Below are positions 52,275 through 60,549 of a DNA stretch of 64,000 bases, piece by piece. A model generated the notes under the pieces. That model worked only from the letters and a program-made list of their open reading frames with translations, had not been told where the DNA came from and did no database searches. A program made the position numbers and the translations under genes. Every line of letters starts with the position of its first letter. The first letter of the stretch is position 1. Origin of the DNA: CmP2 sp052084925 (lineage in GTDB: Bacteria; Actinomycetota; Actinomycetes; Actinomycetales; Micrococcaceae); contig JBQDEV010000015.1 of the NCBI GenBank assembly GCA_052084925.1, positions 1-64,000 of the forward strand, written 5' to 3'.

Positions 52275-53027
52275 ATGCCCGCAACCCCCTCCGAGCTCGA
52301 ACGGAACCCGGACGAGCCTTCGCTGTGGTCCCATCCTGCTTTCCGCACCGGAGCCTCCGTCGCCGTGGCCACCGGACTCTACGGCATCTCCTTCGGTGCG
52401 CTGGCCGTGGCCGCCGGATTGACGGTGTGGCAGACCATCGCCCTGAGCGCGCTGATGTTCACGGGCGGATCCCAGTTCGCGTTCATCGGGGTCCTCGCCG
52501 GGGGCTCCGGGGCCCAACTCGGCGGGGCGGCCACCGGTGCCGCCTCACTGCTGGGCGTGCGCAACGCCGTCTACGGCATGCAGATGAAGGCCCTGCTCCG
52601 GCCCCGCCCGGCGCTGCGCCCGGTGGCAGCGCACGTGACCATTGACGAGTCAGCCGCCACCGCCGCCGCACAGTCAGACCGGCGCGGAACCGCCATCGGA
52701 TTCTGGAGCGCCGGAGTCGGCGTCTACATACTGTGGAACGCTTTCACCATCGTCGGAGCACTGGCCGGCACCGCACTCGGCGACCCGGCCAGCTGGGGCC
52801 TGGATGGGGCAGCCACCGCGGCGATGCTCGGGCTGCTCTGGCCCCGACTGCGCAGCGGGAACACCTGGGCCCTGGCCGTCACCGCCGCGCTGGTCACCTC
52901 CATCACTCTGCCCATGCTTCCGGCAGGACTGCCGATTCTGATCGCCGCCGCGATCGCCGGTGCCTGGGGTTGGTTCATCTCCGAGCCCCGGCCCCGGGCC
53001 GAAATTTTGCGGGAGGAGACCTCATGA
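52275..53027 (+). CDS. azlC: AzlC-family branched-chain amino acid exporter subunit
   Basis: 250 residues with about six to seven helices. It contains the AzlC signature YGISFGALAVAAGLTVWQTIALSALMFTGGSQFAFIGVLAGG and GVRNAVYGMQMKALLRPR. With AzlD it exports branched-chain amino acids and analogues (BrnF-like). ATG 52275 follows TAGGAT (52263-52268) by 6 bases without a Shine-Dalgarno: leaderless. Its stop overlaps azlD by ATGA. Confidence 0.9.
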   Translation: MPATPSELERNPDEPSLWSHPAFRTGASVAVATGLYGISFGALAVAAGLTVWQTIALSALMFTGGSQFAFIGVLAGGSGAQLGGAATGAASLLGVRNAVYGMQMKALLRPRPALRPVAAHVTIDESAATAAAQSDRRGTAIGFWSAGVGVYILWNAFTIVGALAGTALGDPASWGLDGAATAAMLGLLWPRLRSGNTWALAVTAALVTSITLPMLPAGLPILIAAAIAGAWGWFISEPRPRAEILREETS

Positions 53028-53335
53028 GCCTCTGGTTCTGGATTCTGTTGGCCAGTGCGATCGCCTTCGCCACCAAATTGGTGGGCTATCTGATGCCGCA
53101 GTCCTGGCTCGAGCACGAGCGCGTGCTGCGCACCGCGAACGCGGTCACGATCGGGCTGCTCGCCGCCCTGGTCGCCATGAATGCCCTGGGCGATGGCACC
53201 TCGTTGAGCGCGGATTCCCGGATCGGCGCCCTCATTGCCGCGGCCGTGGCTCTGATCCTCCGGGCGCCATTCCTGGTGGTCGTGCTCGTCGGTGCGATCG
53301 CGGCAGCCGGGCTGCGCCTGCTCGGCTTCCCCTAA
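53024..53335 (+). CDS. azlD: AzlD-family branched-chain amino acid exporter subunit
   Basis: 103 residues, start by ATGA overlap with azlC. Four short helices (WFWILLASAIAFATKLVGYLMPQSWL; AVTIGLLAALVAMNALGDGTSL; GALIAAAVALILRAPFLVVVLVGAIAAAGLRLL) are typical of AzlD/BrnE. It completes the two-part exporter in the membrane. Confidence 0.9.
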   Translation: MSLWFWILLASAIAFATKLVGYLMPQSWLEHERVLRTANAVTIGLLAALVAMNALGDGTSLSADSRIGALIAAAVALILRAPFLVVVLVGAIAAAGLRLLGFP

Positions 53336-53377
53336 TTCTCGGCCAGCTCAGGGAGACCAGCTCAGCGAGAAACGGCG

Positions 53378-54742
53378 TCACCCCTTGCGGCGGCGTGAGC
53401 CTCCGGTCGAGTGCGACGGCAACCAGTCCTGGCCGAAAACCCGGCCCCGCAGGGTCTTCAGCCCTGCTGCGTCGTCACTGATCAGCCCGCGAGCGCGCAG
53501 CTCCGGGCTAACGTGTTCGGCGAAGGCACGCAGGTCCACATGGCGCAGGGCGTAGTCGACATTGAACCCGTCCACCCCGGCCTCAGTGATCCACCGTTCC
53601 AGCTCGTCGACAACGGTCTTTCCCGAGCCGATGATCACCGGCCCGCGAGCACCGATAGCCATGTACGCAGCCAGGTCCGCGACCGTCCACTGGCGGTCGG
53701 GATCCATGGAGGTGAACGACTGCAGCGCGGAGCGGTTCCCCTCGATGTGGACTTCCTCAATCACGTCGTCCGGGGACAGCTGCGCGAGATCGAGCCCCGT
53801 CCACCCGGCGAACAGGGCCAAGGCGGCGTCTTCGTCGACGTAGCGGGTGTAGTCACGGTAGCGGTGCTGCGCTTCTTCGTCGGTTTCGGCGGCGATCACG
53901 GTGATCGAGGTGATCAGCCGCACCTCGTCCCGGCTGCGGCCCGTGGTCGCCAACCGCTGCTCAACCTGGTCCACGAGTTGGCGCACATTGGCCGGCGAGG
54001 TACCCGAGAAGAACAGCGCTTCGGCGTGCTTGACGGCGAAGTCCAGTCCTCGCGGGGAGGATCCGGCTTGGAAGATCAGCGGGGTCCGTTGCGGGCCGGG
54101 AGTGACCAGTGCGGGCCCGGGCACGGAGAACCACTGCCCTTGGTGGTCGATCGCGTGCACCTTGTCCGGGTCGAGAAAGGTGTTCGTGGCGGCATCGTTC
54201 ACCACGGCGTCGGGTTCGATGGAGGCTTCCCAGAGCCCGTAGACGACGTCCATGTACTCGTCTGCCCGGTCATAGCGCTCGTCGTGGCGCATCAGCTCCT
54301 CGGCCCCCAGATTGCGCAGGGCCGACTGCTGGTAGCCGGTGACGATGTTCCAGCCGATCCGGCCACCGGTGAGATGGTCGAGGGTGGCAAAGGTGCGTGC
54401 CAGCAAATAAGGCGGCAGATAGGACACGTTCGCCGTCACGCCAAAGCCGATCCGTTCCGTGGCCGCGGCCAGAGCGCTAATCAGCAGCAGCGGATCGAGC
54501 GCCGGATACTGCATGCCGGCCTGGATCGCGGTACGTCCGGAGCCGTCGTAGACGTCGTAGACCCCGGCCACATCGGCGAAGAACACCGTGTCGAACCCTG
54601 CGGATTCCAGCAAACGCACGTGGTCGACCCAGAAACTCAGGTCGGTGAACTGGTCGGGGCGAGCATCGGGGTGCCGCCAGAGTCCAGAGGTCTGATGGGT
54701 GGGGACCATCATGTCGAGCGCACTGAGGAACATGGCTCTCAT
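53378..54742 (-). CDS. LLM-class FMN monooxygenase (NtaA/SnaA/DszA type)
   Basis: 454 residues, a bacterial-luciferase fold TIM barrel of the two-component flavin monooxygenases: FWVDHVRLLESAGFDTVFFADVAGVYDVYDG, GFGVTANVSYLPPYLLARTFATLDHLTGGRIGWNIVTGYQQSA, and PLIFQAGSSPRGLDFAVKHAEALFFSG. It oxidises a substrate with reduced FMN from a separate reductase (none adjacent); family members degrade nitrilotriacetate, sulfones or pristinamycin precursors. Start 54742 (MRAMFLSALD) or 54733 are both possible. The frame above 54742 is antisense-like. Substrate unknown. Confidence 0.9.
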   Translation of the reverse strand: MRAMFLSALDMMVPTHQTSGLWRHPDARPDQFTDLSFWVDHVRLLESAGFDTVFFADVAGVYDVYDGSGRTAIQAGMQYPALDPLLLISALAAATERIGFGVTANVSYLPPYLLARTFATLDHLTGGRIGWNIVTGYQQSALRNLGAEELMRHDERYDRADEYMDVVYGLWEASIEPDAVVNDAATNTFLDPDKVHAIDHQGQWFSVPGPALVTPGPQRTPLIFQAGSSPRGLDFAVKHAEALFFSGTSPANVRQLVDQVEQRLATTGRSRDEVRLITSITVIAAETDEEAQHRYRDYTRYVDEDAALALFAGWTGLDLAQLSPDDVIEEVHIEGNRSALQSFTSMDPDRQWTVADLAAYMAIGARGPVIIGSGKTVVDELERWITEAGVDGFNVDYALRHVDLRAFAEHVSPELRARGLISDDAAGLKTLRGRVFGQDWLPSHSTGGSRRRKG

Positions 54743-54845
54743 TGTCACACGGTGACTCACCTGACCAGCACACGCGCTCGCTAGTGACGGCTCCGATCGG
54801 CCTAGAATGGCGGTGCACCCTATGGACTCGCACGGAGGAGGAACG

Positions 54846-55079
54846 ATGACGGATTCCCGTCGCGACGACCGTTCCGACCGTGCCGCGCATCGTGCCTGGC
54901 AGCACCGGTACGGCCAGCTCGTCGAAGAGCTGCTCGCCTCCGAGACGTGCACGTGCACCTGGGCCACGCAGCGCATCCGGCAGTGGGGCGGAACATATCT
55001 GGATCACCACTACCGGACCGAGTCCGACCCGCAATGCCCGCAGCACGGACATGAGCACGCCTCATGGTGGCTGCGCTGA
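54846..55079 (+). CDS. Small Cys/His-rich protein, uncharacterised
   Basis: 77 residues from ATG 54846, which has GGAGGAGGAA about 3 bases upstream. Start: TDSRRDDRSDRAAHRAWQHRYGQLVEELL, then SETCTCTWATQRIRQWGGTYLDHHYRTESDPQCPQHGHEHASWWLR. The CTC, CPQHGHEH and HH clusters suggest a zinc or other metal site. TAGAAT at 54803-54808 is a likely -10 box. No family recognised; it overlaps nothing and lies between the convergent GntP gene and the divergent LLM gene. Confidence 0.65.
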   Translation: MTDSRRDDRSDRAAHRAWQHRYGQLVEELLASETCTCTWATQRIRQWGGTYLDHHYRTESDPQCPQHGHEHASWWLR

Positions 55080-55123
55080 GTCCAGCATGAGGCGTGCTCG
55101 GTGGTGATGATTCCGGCCGGTGC

Positions 55124-56485
55124 TTAGAGCAGCACGGCCCCGAGGATCCACACGGTGATGAACGCGGCAATGCCTTCGAGCCCGGAGGCCACGGTCAGCG
55201 TGCGGTATGCGGTGCCCACAGGGATCCGGCTGAGCTGCGAGACCACCCAGAAGAACGAATCGTTGGCGTGGGAGACCACCATCGACCCGGCTCCGATCGC
55301 CAGCACGGTCAGCACCATCCCGAGGTCGGAGTCGAGACCCAGCGACGGCAGCAGCGGCGCGAGCATTGCGGAGGTCGTGACCAGGGCAACGGTGGACGAA
55401 CCTTGTGCGGTCTTCAGGGCCGCGGCGATCAGGAACGGCACCAGCAGTCCCAGTCCCAGCGAGCTCAAACCGTCCGCCAGGAAGTCGGTGAGTCGCGAGC
55501 CGCCGAGCACCGCACCGAAGGCAGCACCGGCACCGGTGATGAAGATGATGGGACCGGAAACGGTGATGGCCTCGGAGATCTGCGTGTTGAACTGTTCGAG
55601 TTTGCCCTTGCCGCGCAGCAGCAACACCGCAGCGGCGGTACCCAGGATGAGCGCGATCAGCGGGGTACCGACGAAGACGATAATCTCGGTCGCCAGGTTA
55701 TCGCCGAATGGCTGGGAGGGCAGCTTCGCGATCGAGGACAGCATGATGAGGACCAGAGGCAGCACGATCGGGAAGAACGACGCCGCTGCCGAGGGCAGCC
55801 GTCCGTAGCTGGCGCGCAGTTCCTCATAAGTCTTGTTGTCCAGATCGGCGTCGGTCTTCGGTTCCAGCAGCGGCAACTCGCTCTTCGAGAAGCGCTGGGC
55901 GTAAAGCAAACCCACCATGGCGGCCACCAGGGCGACGGGCAGACCGACCAGGATCAGGAAACCGAGATTGTCCGAGATGCCGATATTCTCCGCTGCGGCC
56001 AACGGACCGGGTGTGGGCGGCACCAGCGTGTGAGTGGCATACAGGCCGGTCATCAGCGCGATCGAGGTGGCGATGTGTGAGACCCCGGTGCGCACGGTGA
56101 TGGCTTTACGCAGCGAATTCAGGATCACGTAACCGGAGTCGCAGAACACCGGGATGGAAACGATGTAACCCACGAGGCTCATCGTGAGGTTGGGGAATCG
56201 CGGCCCCAAGACGCGCACGAGGAAATCGGCCATGGCAATCGCCGCGCCGGAGCGCTCCAGGATCGCGCCGAGCATCGTACCGATCAGGATCACCAGACCG
56301 ATGTTGCCGATGGTGCTGCCGAAGGCGCCGCCGATGGTGGTGAAGACTTCGTCCATCGGCACGGAGTAGGCGAAGGCGGCGATGATGGCGGCGCCGAGCA
56401 GGGCGAGGAAGGGGCTGACCTTCCAGCGTGCGGTGACCAGCACGATGCCGATCACCAACAGGATCAGAACAATGAGTTCGTACAT
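55124..56485 (-). CDS. GntP-family proton:glycerate/gluconate symporter
   Basis: 453 residues with about 12-14 helices. GntP features: LLGAAIIAAFAYSVPMDEVFTTIGGAFGSTIGNIGLVILIGTMLGAILERSGAA, the early conserved block, then VSIPVFCDSGYVILNSL, ALMTGLYATHTLVPPTPGPLAAA, and GSSTVALVTTSAMLAPLLPS. These transport gluconate, glycerate or other aldonates with protons. Next to glycerate kinase and a CdaR regulator, glycerate is the most likely substrate. AAGGAAC lies a few bases upstream of ATG 56485. Probably cotranscribed with the kinase gene 77 bases upstream. Confidence 0.92.
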   Translation of the reverse strand: MYELIVLILLVIGIVLVTARWKVSPFLALLGAAIIAAFAYSVPMDEVFTTIGGAFGSTIGNIGLVILIGTMLGAILERSGAAIAMADFLVRVLGPRFPNLTMSLVGYIVSIPVFCDSGYVILNSLRKAITVRTGVSHIATSIALMTGLYATHTLVPPTPGPLAAAENIGISDNLGFLILVGLPVALVAAMVGLLYAQRFSKSELPLLEPKTDADLDNKTYEELRASYGRLPSAAASFFPIVLPLVLIMLSSIAKLPSQPFGDNLATEIIVFVGTPLIALILGTAAAVLLLRGKGKLEQFNTQISEAITVSGPIIFITGAGAAFGAVLGGSRLTDFLADGLSSLGLGLLVPFLIAAALKTAQGSSTVALVTTSAMLAPLLPSLGLDSDLGMVLTVLAIGAGSMVVSHANDSFFWVVSQLSRIPVGTAYRTLTVASGLEGIAAFITVWILGAVLL

Positions 56486-56562
56486 CTCGGGTTCCTTACT
56501 TCAAGGGGTACTTCACGAAGGTGGTCGTTCGAGTGATGGAGTGCGGGCGGATCAGGTTTCTG

Positions 56563-57729
56563 TCAGGGCGTGAGCAGTAGTCGCGTGACCTGATAGGCGG
56601 TCCAGGTCAGGTTCTCGGCGGTCTGGGGAGCCATATCTTCCAGCGACCCTGGCCCGCGTCCGATGGAGAAGGCCGCGGTGACTCCGCTCGCCCGGAGCGC
56701 GTCGTCGTCGACGGCGACCTGGCCCGCCAGGACAACCAGAGGCACTCCGGGCGCGGTGAGCTGGCGGACGCCGTGAATCACTTTCCCGTCCAGGGACTGA
56801 GTGTCGAATCGCCCTTCACCCGTGAACACGAGGTTGGCTTGACTGACCTTCTCGGCGGCCGAGAGCGCGTCGCTGACCATCTCCCATCCGGGAACCAGCT
56901 CCACCGTGAAGAAGGCGTAGAGCAGGGCCGCCATGCCCCCGGCGGCGCCGAGGCCGGCGACACCGTCGAGGTTCTTGCCGCCGGCACCAGTGACGACCTC
57001 GGCCAGGTGCTCCAGACACCGATCGAGATGCTCGACGACCCCTGGGGTCGCGCCTTTCTGCGGCCCAAAAATATGGGCCGCGCCGTGGAGTCCGGTCAAC
57101 GGATTCGTCACGTCGGTGGCGATCCGCCACGTCACCGTCTTCACGCGAGGGTCCACCTCGGAGAGATCAATGGTGGCCAGGTCGAGCAATGCTCCGCCGC
57201 CATCCGGCAGTTCTTCGCCGGAGGCATCGAGGAATCGGGCACCCAACTCACGCAGCAGACCGGTTCCGGCGTCGGTGGTAGCCGAGCCTCCGATAGTCAG
57301 CAGAATCTCGTCAACGCCCTGATCGAGAGCTGCGAGTACCAGGGTGCCCACGCCTCTCGTCGTTGCTTCCGCTGGCCGCAGCGGCACATCGCTCACGGCC
57401 GCTAACCCGTTGGCTTGTGCGGCTTCGATCAGTCCGGTGCGGCTATCGGGCGAGATCGCGTATTCGGCATCGCAGGGCCGTCCGATCGCGTCGGTGGTTG
57501 CGCAAGCGTGGGCCGGGGTCCCCCACGCGGCGAGCACCGCGTCCAGCGTGCCCTCTCCCCCATCGGCGAAAGGCAGTTCATCGACGATAACTTCCCGCTG
57601 GACCTCAGCGGCCGCGCGCGTCACCCCGCGCGCGATGGCAGCAGCGACGCGACGTGCGTCGAGCGTGCCTTTGAAGGAATCCGGAATGACCGCAACGCGC
57701 TGCGGTGATCGTCGGTCGGCATAGTTCAT
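56563..57729 (-). CDS. Glycerate kinase
   Basis: 388 residues, GarK/GlxK type I family. Key blocks: VAVIPDSFKGTLDARRVAAAIARG (the DSFKGT motif), LPFADGGEGTLDAVLAA (Gly-rich nucleotide site), EILLTIGGSATTDAGTGLLRELGA, and VTNPLTGLHGAAHIFGPQKGAT. It phosphorylates glycerate, here most likely imported by the GntP permease downstream; whether the 2- or 3-phosphate is made differs between families. ATG 57729 follows TAGCCT (57741-57736) by 6 bases without a Shine-Dalgarno: leaderless. A 9-bp inverted repeat lies just upstream, next to the -35 position. Confidence 0.94.
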   Translation of the reverse strand: MNYADRRSPQRVAVIPDSFKGTLDARRVAAAIARGVTRAAAEVQREVIVDELPFADGGEGTLDAVLAAWGTPAHACATTDAIGRPCDAEYAISPDSRTGLIEAAQANGLAAVSDVPLRPAEATTRGVGTLVLAALDQGVDEILLTIGGSATTDAGTGLLRELGARFLDASGEELPDGGGALLDLATIDLSEVDPRVKTVTWRIATDVTNPLTGLHGAAHIFGPQKGATPGVVEHLDRCLEHLAEVVTGAGGKNLDGVAGLGAAGGMAALLYAFFTVELVPGWEMVSDALSAAEKVSQANLVFTGEGRFDTQSLDGKVIHGVRQLTAPGVPLVVLAGQVAVDDDALRASGVTAAFSIGRGPGSLEDMAPQTAENLTWTAYQVTRLLLTP

Positions 57730-57763
57730 CCCGGCAGGCTATGACACAGCTCACACACATTTC

Positions 57764-57796
57764 GACGTGCGAATAGACCATATCTACTCGCACGTC
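57764..57796. promoter_or_regulatory. Inverted repeat between cdaR and glycerate kinase genes
   Basis: GACGTGCGA (57764-57772) and its exact complement TCGCACGTC (57788-57796) flank a 15-base centre. The site overlaps the last two bases of the CdaR coding frame's stop and adjoins the -35 region of the kinase promoter. It may be the CdaR operator, or the terminator of cdaR; no T-run follows. Confidence 0.5.
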
Positions 57797-58925
57797 AGCG
57801 ACCGAATATGTGCACATCGCCTACAGCGGCTCGGGCATAGACCCCCATGAGCAAGGCCGTCAGATCGGCACCAATCCGGGGATCGTATCCCGTTCTGTTG
57901 ACGATCTGCTCGACCCGCTGAGCCATGGTGTTGCGATGGATATACAGCCCCACGGCAGCGGCGTGGGTGGATGAGTGCTCGCCCAGGGCGAGAACCGTCA
58001 AGCACTGTTCCAGAGTCAGCGCCTCGACCGATTCGGCGCGGTCCTTCACCGCGGCTCGAGGCATGTGCGCCACGGCGGAAGCGATCTCCCACCGCCAGCC
58101 AGGCGATTCGACCGCGTCAGCGGACTCGACGTTTTCGACCGAGGAGGCCATCGCCGGAAAGAGTCCAGGAAATGCGCAAGCATGGCGCAACATCACGGCC
58201 TGCGCCTGGAGACGCTTGATCGAGGTGGTGGCAGGGAGCGCGATGAGCCGCTCCTGAACTGGTTTTGTCTTCGGTGACTTCGCGGCACCGGATCGCACCG
58301 TCCACACCGCGCCATAGAGTTCGGCGACCACCACGCCCTTTGCCCGGTTCAGGCGTCGGAGCTGCCCACGAGACGTTGCCGGAGGAACAGTGCTCATCGG
58401 ATCCGATGGGTCAATGGTCAGTTCGACGGCGAGTGTCCACGGCGGGTGCATCGACAGAGCCGAGATGCGCGTGGTGAGTAGTTCTTCGTCCGTAGCGCCA
58501 GAGCTGAGCGCGGCGATAAAGTCGTGCGCCAACGTCTCCCGCTGCATATCGTCGTCGATCTGCCGTTCCTGGGTCAGCAGCAGCTCCACCGTCAAGGCGA
58601 TCAACTCGGCCGTCGAACGAACATCATCAGGGTTACCGGTCAGCCCCACCACCCCACGCACAGCACCGTCGTACCAGAGTGGGATGTTGACGCCAGGACG
58701 GACTCCCGAGGTGTCATCTCGGTCCCAAATCTCGACGGGCTCTTGGGCAACCACAGCATCGAGTGCTCCCGCATGATGAGTGCCAACCCGCTCAGGGTCC
58801 ACGGCGGCGATGATCACCCCGTGCGAGTCCATGATGTTGATGTTGTGACGCACCGTGGGCTTGATCGTGTCGATCACGTGCTGCGCCATGTCACGAGTCA
58901 TCAGCTCCGAAGCATGCTTCTTCAT
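57795..58925 (-). CDS. CdaR-type sugar-acid regulator
   Basis: 376 residues. It starts MKKHASELMTRDMAQHVIDTIKPTVRHNINIMDSHGVIIAAVDPERVGTHHAGA, a diacid-recognition domain with the family's dipole-interacting segment, followed by GVNIPLWYDGAVRGVVGLTGNPDDVR. The middle is a GGDEF-like coil region; the C-terminus (ALTLEQCLTVLALGEHSSTHAAAVGLYIHRNTMAQRVEQIVNRTGYDP) is the PucR-type helix-turn-helix. CdaR regulators respond to glycerate or glucarate. ATG 58925 follows TACCGT (58938-58933) by 7 bases: leaderless. The frame above to 59030 lacks a family match. It probably activates the GntP/kinase genes downstream. Confidence 0.88.
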   Translation of the reverse strand: MKKHASELMTRDMAQHVIDTIKPTVRHNINIMDSHGVIIAAVDPERVGTHHAGALDAVVAQEPVEIWDRDDTSGVRPGVNIPLWYDGAVRGVVGLTGNPDDVRSTAELIALTVELLLTQERQIDDDMQRETLAHDFIAALSSGATDEELLTTRISALSMHPPWTLAVELTIDPSDPMSTVPPATSRGQLRRLNRAKGVVVAELYGAVWTVRSGAAKSPKTKPVQERLIALPATTSIKRLQAQAVMLRHACAFPGLFPAMASSVENVESADAVESPGWRWEIASAVAHMPRAAVKDRAESVEALTLEQCLTVLALGEHSSTHAAAVGLYIHRNTMAQRVEQIVNRTGYDPRIGADLTALLMGVYARAAVGDVHIFGR

Positions 58926-58938
58926 TTCATGAACGGTA

Positions 58939-59718
58939 TCAGCGCACGATGCGAGCAACAGTGATCGACCGCAGAATTGCCAATAGTCGGTTGAACAGCG
59001 AATCACACTGTGTTTTCGACCCTGCACCACATCCCGTTAAGGAGTTGTCGAGAACAATTGCTACCGCGATTGACCCCCAGGTAGACGGTTCACCCCAGAT
59101 CCTTGATTTTCCGGGCATCTCTGCCCCTCACACGGCCCGATTTCACGTCAAGGATTGCATGGTTTGCATGTATCAGGTCCCGGCCAGGTTCCTGCTCTTG
59201 ATAGCCGACCGCAGATCCGTCAGGGGTTTACGTGGGGTTTATGAGAGGCTCGTCGCGCTCCCTCCCCCATCGTCAGGTACGACTCGAATCAAGAGCTCGG
59301 GAACACCGCCTTGAACGATGACGGCACGCGTGAATCGTTGAGACCCTTGGGCGAAGACGGAGCGAGAGACTCGGTCGAGTCCTGCCCCGCCCTTCCGATG
59401 TCACGGCATGATCTCAGACTCGATGCGCCCAACGTTCACAAGAAAGCTTGTGAACCGGTTCGCGGGAAAAGTTGTTGAGTGACGAGAAGTCGGAACGTGA
59501 AGAGTAACGACCTGGCGTGACGTGAGCTCGTTGATGTTGCCGTCATGCGAGAGCAACGCCAGTGGGATCCGTCAATTCCTTAGCAAAAAGTGAGGGTATT
59601 GACGCATGTCAGGATCGGCGTCTTTGAACCTTTGGAAGCACTGCCACAGCGAAGTGGCGTAACACCTAATGCACCCCGTGATGACTTGCTTATCTCAGGT
59701 TGATGCAGAGTCTCTAGC
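58939..59718. other. About 780 bp without a recognisable gene, at the island boundary
   Basis: No frame here has a start, Shine-Dalgarno and protein-like sequence together; the 120-aa frames are shadows. Composition drops toward AT-rich at the right end. Two structured pieces are visible: a perfect 9-bp inverted repeat with 4-base loop at 59434-59455, and a looser one pairing CTGGCGT with ACGCCAG over about 60 bases at 59512-59572. No integrase, transposase, tRNA or repeated att site is seen. It may be decayed coding DNA or an uncharacterised RNA. Confidence 0.6.
59434..59455. repeat. Perfect inverted repeat in the non-coding stretch
   Basis: GTTCACAAG and CTTGTGAAC flank the loop AAAG. No T-tract follows in either direction, so it looks more like an operator or RNA stem than a terminator. 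Confidence 0.6.
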
Positions 59719-60471
59719 TCAGACAGCATCCCATGCCGTGAGAAAAATAGGTTCTACCGCCTTAGACGAAAGCCCGGCTTCCTTCAGTAATTCCGCAGCC
59801 AGTGTTCCCACAAGCAACGCGACCATGTGATGCGTGCTGAGATCTCCATGCTGTATTGGCGGTGTGTCCAGACCGACCCGATCAGCTTCGGTCTTCGGCG
59901 CGTAGGCAACTGCCAGGTGTGCTGTCGCATGCGTGTACTGAGTCTCCTCACGCCAAGCGGTGTACAAGCCGAGCGTGATGGGCACTGCTTTCGCTGCGTC
60001 GGTGACGGCTTTCACCTGTTGCTTCAGGTCCTTGTCTTCCATCATGTCTGCTACGACGCTCTCCATTGCACTGAGATCGATATCGTGGTCGTAACCCATC
60101 TCTTTAAGCGTGTCGAAGAAGCCGCTTGTGAGGTTCTTTTCTCGGGCAATGAACGTTTCGAGCACCGCCCCGCGCTTGTCTACTTCCAGCGTTCGGAGCC
60201 AGAGCAGGCGGAACGCGATCTCTGCGAATGCGCGACGGTTCGGCGCGGCCGCGTGAGCGAGCCCCTGAGCTGTCAGCGTTGCGATCACGCGGGATTGGTC
60301 ATACGCTGCCCGCATCCAGCCGATAATGAACTGAGAGTCGTACGCTGCTGGAACATAGGAGAGGTCAAGGGCCAACATTTGCTCGGCCGTCGCGATGATG
60401 CGGGCTGCCTCTTGTTGCAGCGGGCTCAGGCGCGCCGCTCGCCGTTCCGCTTTTGCTCGCCGTCCGCTCAT
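59719..60471 (-). CDS. Uncharacterised island protein, DUF5677-like features
   Basis: 250 residues, mostly helical. Segments: RRAKAERRAARLSPLQQEAARIIATAEQMLALDLSYVPAAYDSQFIIGWMRAAYDQSRVIATLTAQGLAHAAAPNRRAFAEIAFRLLWLRTLEV, then a polar region and a conserved-looking TQYTHATAHLAVAY near the end. The Arg...Glu segment AFAEIAFRLLWL and the THAT element recall DUF5677, a domain seen in accessory and defence loci; low certainty. ATG 60471 follows TAACGT (60484-60479) by 7 bases without a Shine-Dalgarno, a leaderless start. It lies on the same strand as, and about 285 bases downstream of, the RT pair. An upstream start at 60549 is possible. Confidence 0.5.
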   Translation of the reverse strand: MSGRRAKAERRAARLSPLQQEAARIIATAEQMLALDLSYVPAAYDSQFIIGWMRAAYDQSRVIATLTAQGLAHAAAPNRRAFAEIAFRLLWLRTLEVDKRGAVLETFIAREKNLTSGFFDTLKEMGYDHDIDLSAMESVVADMMEDKDLKQQVKAVTDAAKAVPITLGLYTAWREETQYTHATAHLAVAYAPKTEADRVGLDTPPIQHGDLSTHHMVALLVGTLAAELLKEAGLSSKAVEPIFLTAWDAV

Positions 60472-60549
60472 GCTTTCAACGTTACCCGTAGGCTGGTGCT
60501 CAGCGGGGCTTCCCCAGTTCAGTCTCCTGGCTGTTATCCGTGATGACAT

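Noticed and set aside
58949..59314. A 121-codon plus-strand frame in the non-coding stretch
   Set aside because: No Shine-Dalgarno or -10 box fits, and the sequence has no domain-like pattern.
59560..59600. A 13-base stretch (CCGTCAATTCCTT) identical to a conserved 16S rRNA site
   Set aside because: Flanking bases do not match 16S rRNA, so this is coincidence and not an rRNA fragment.
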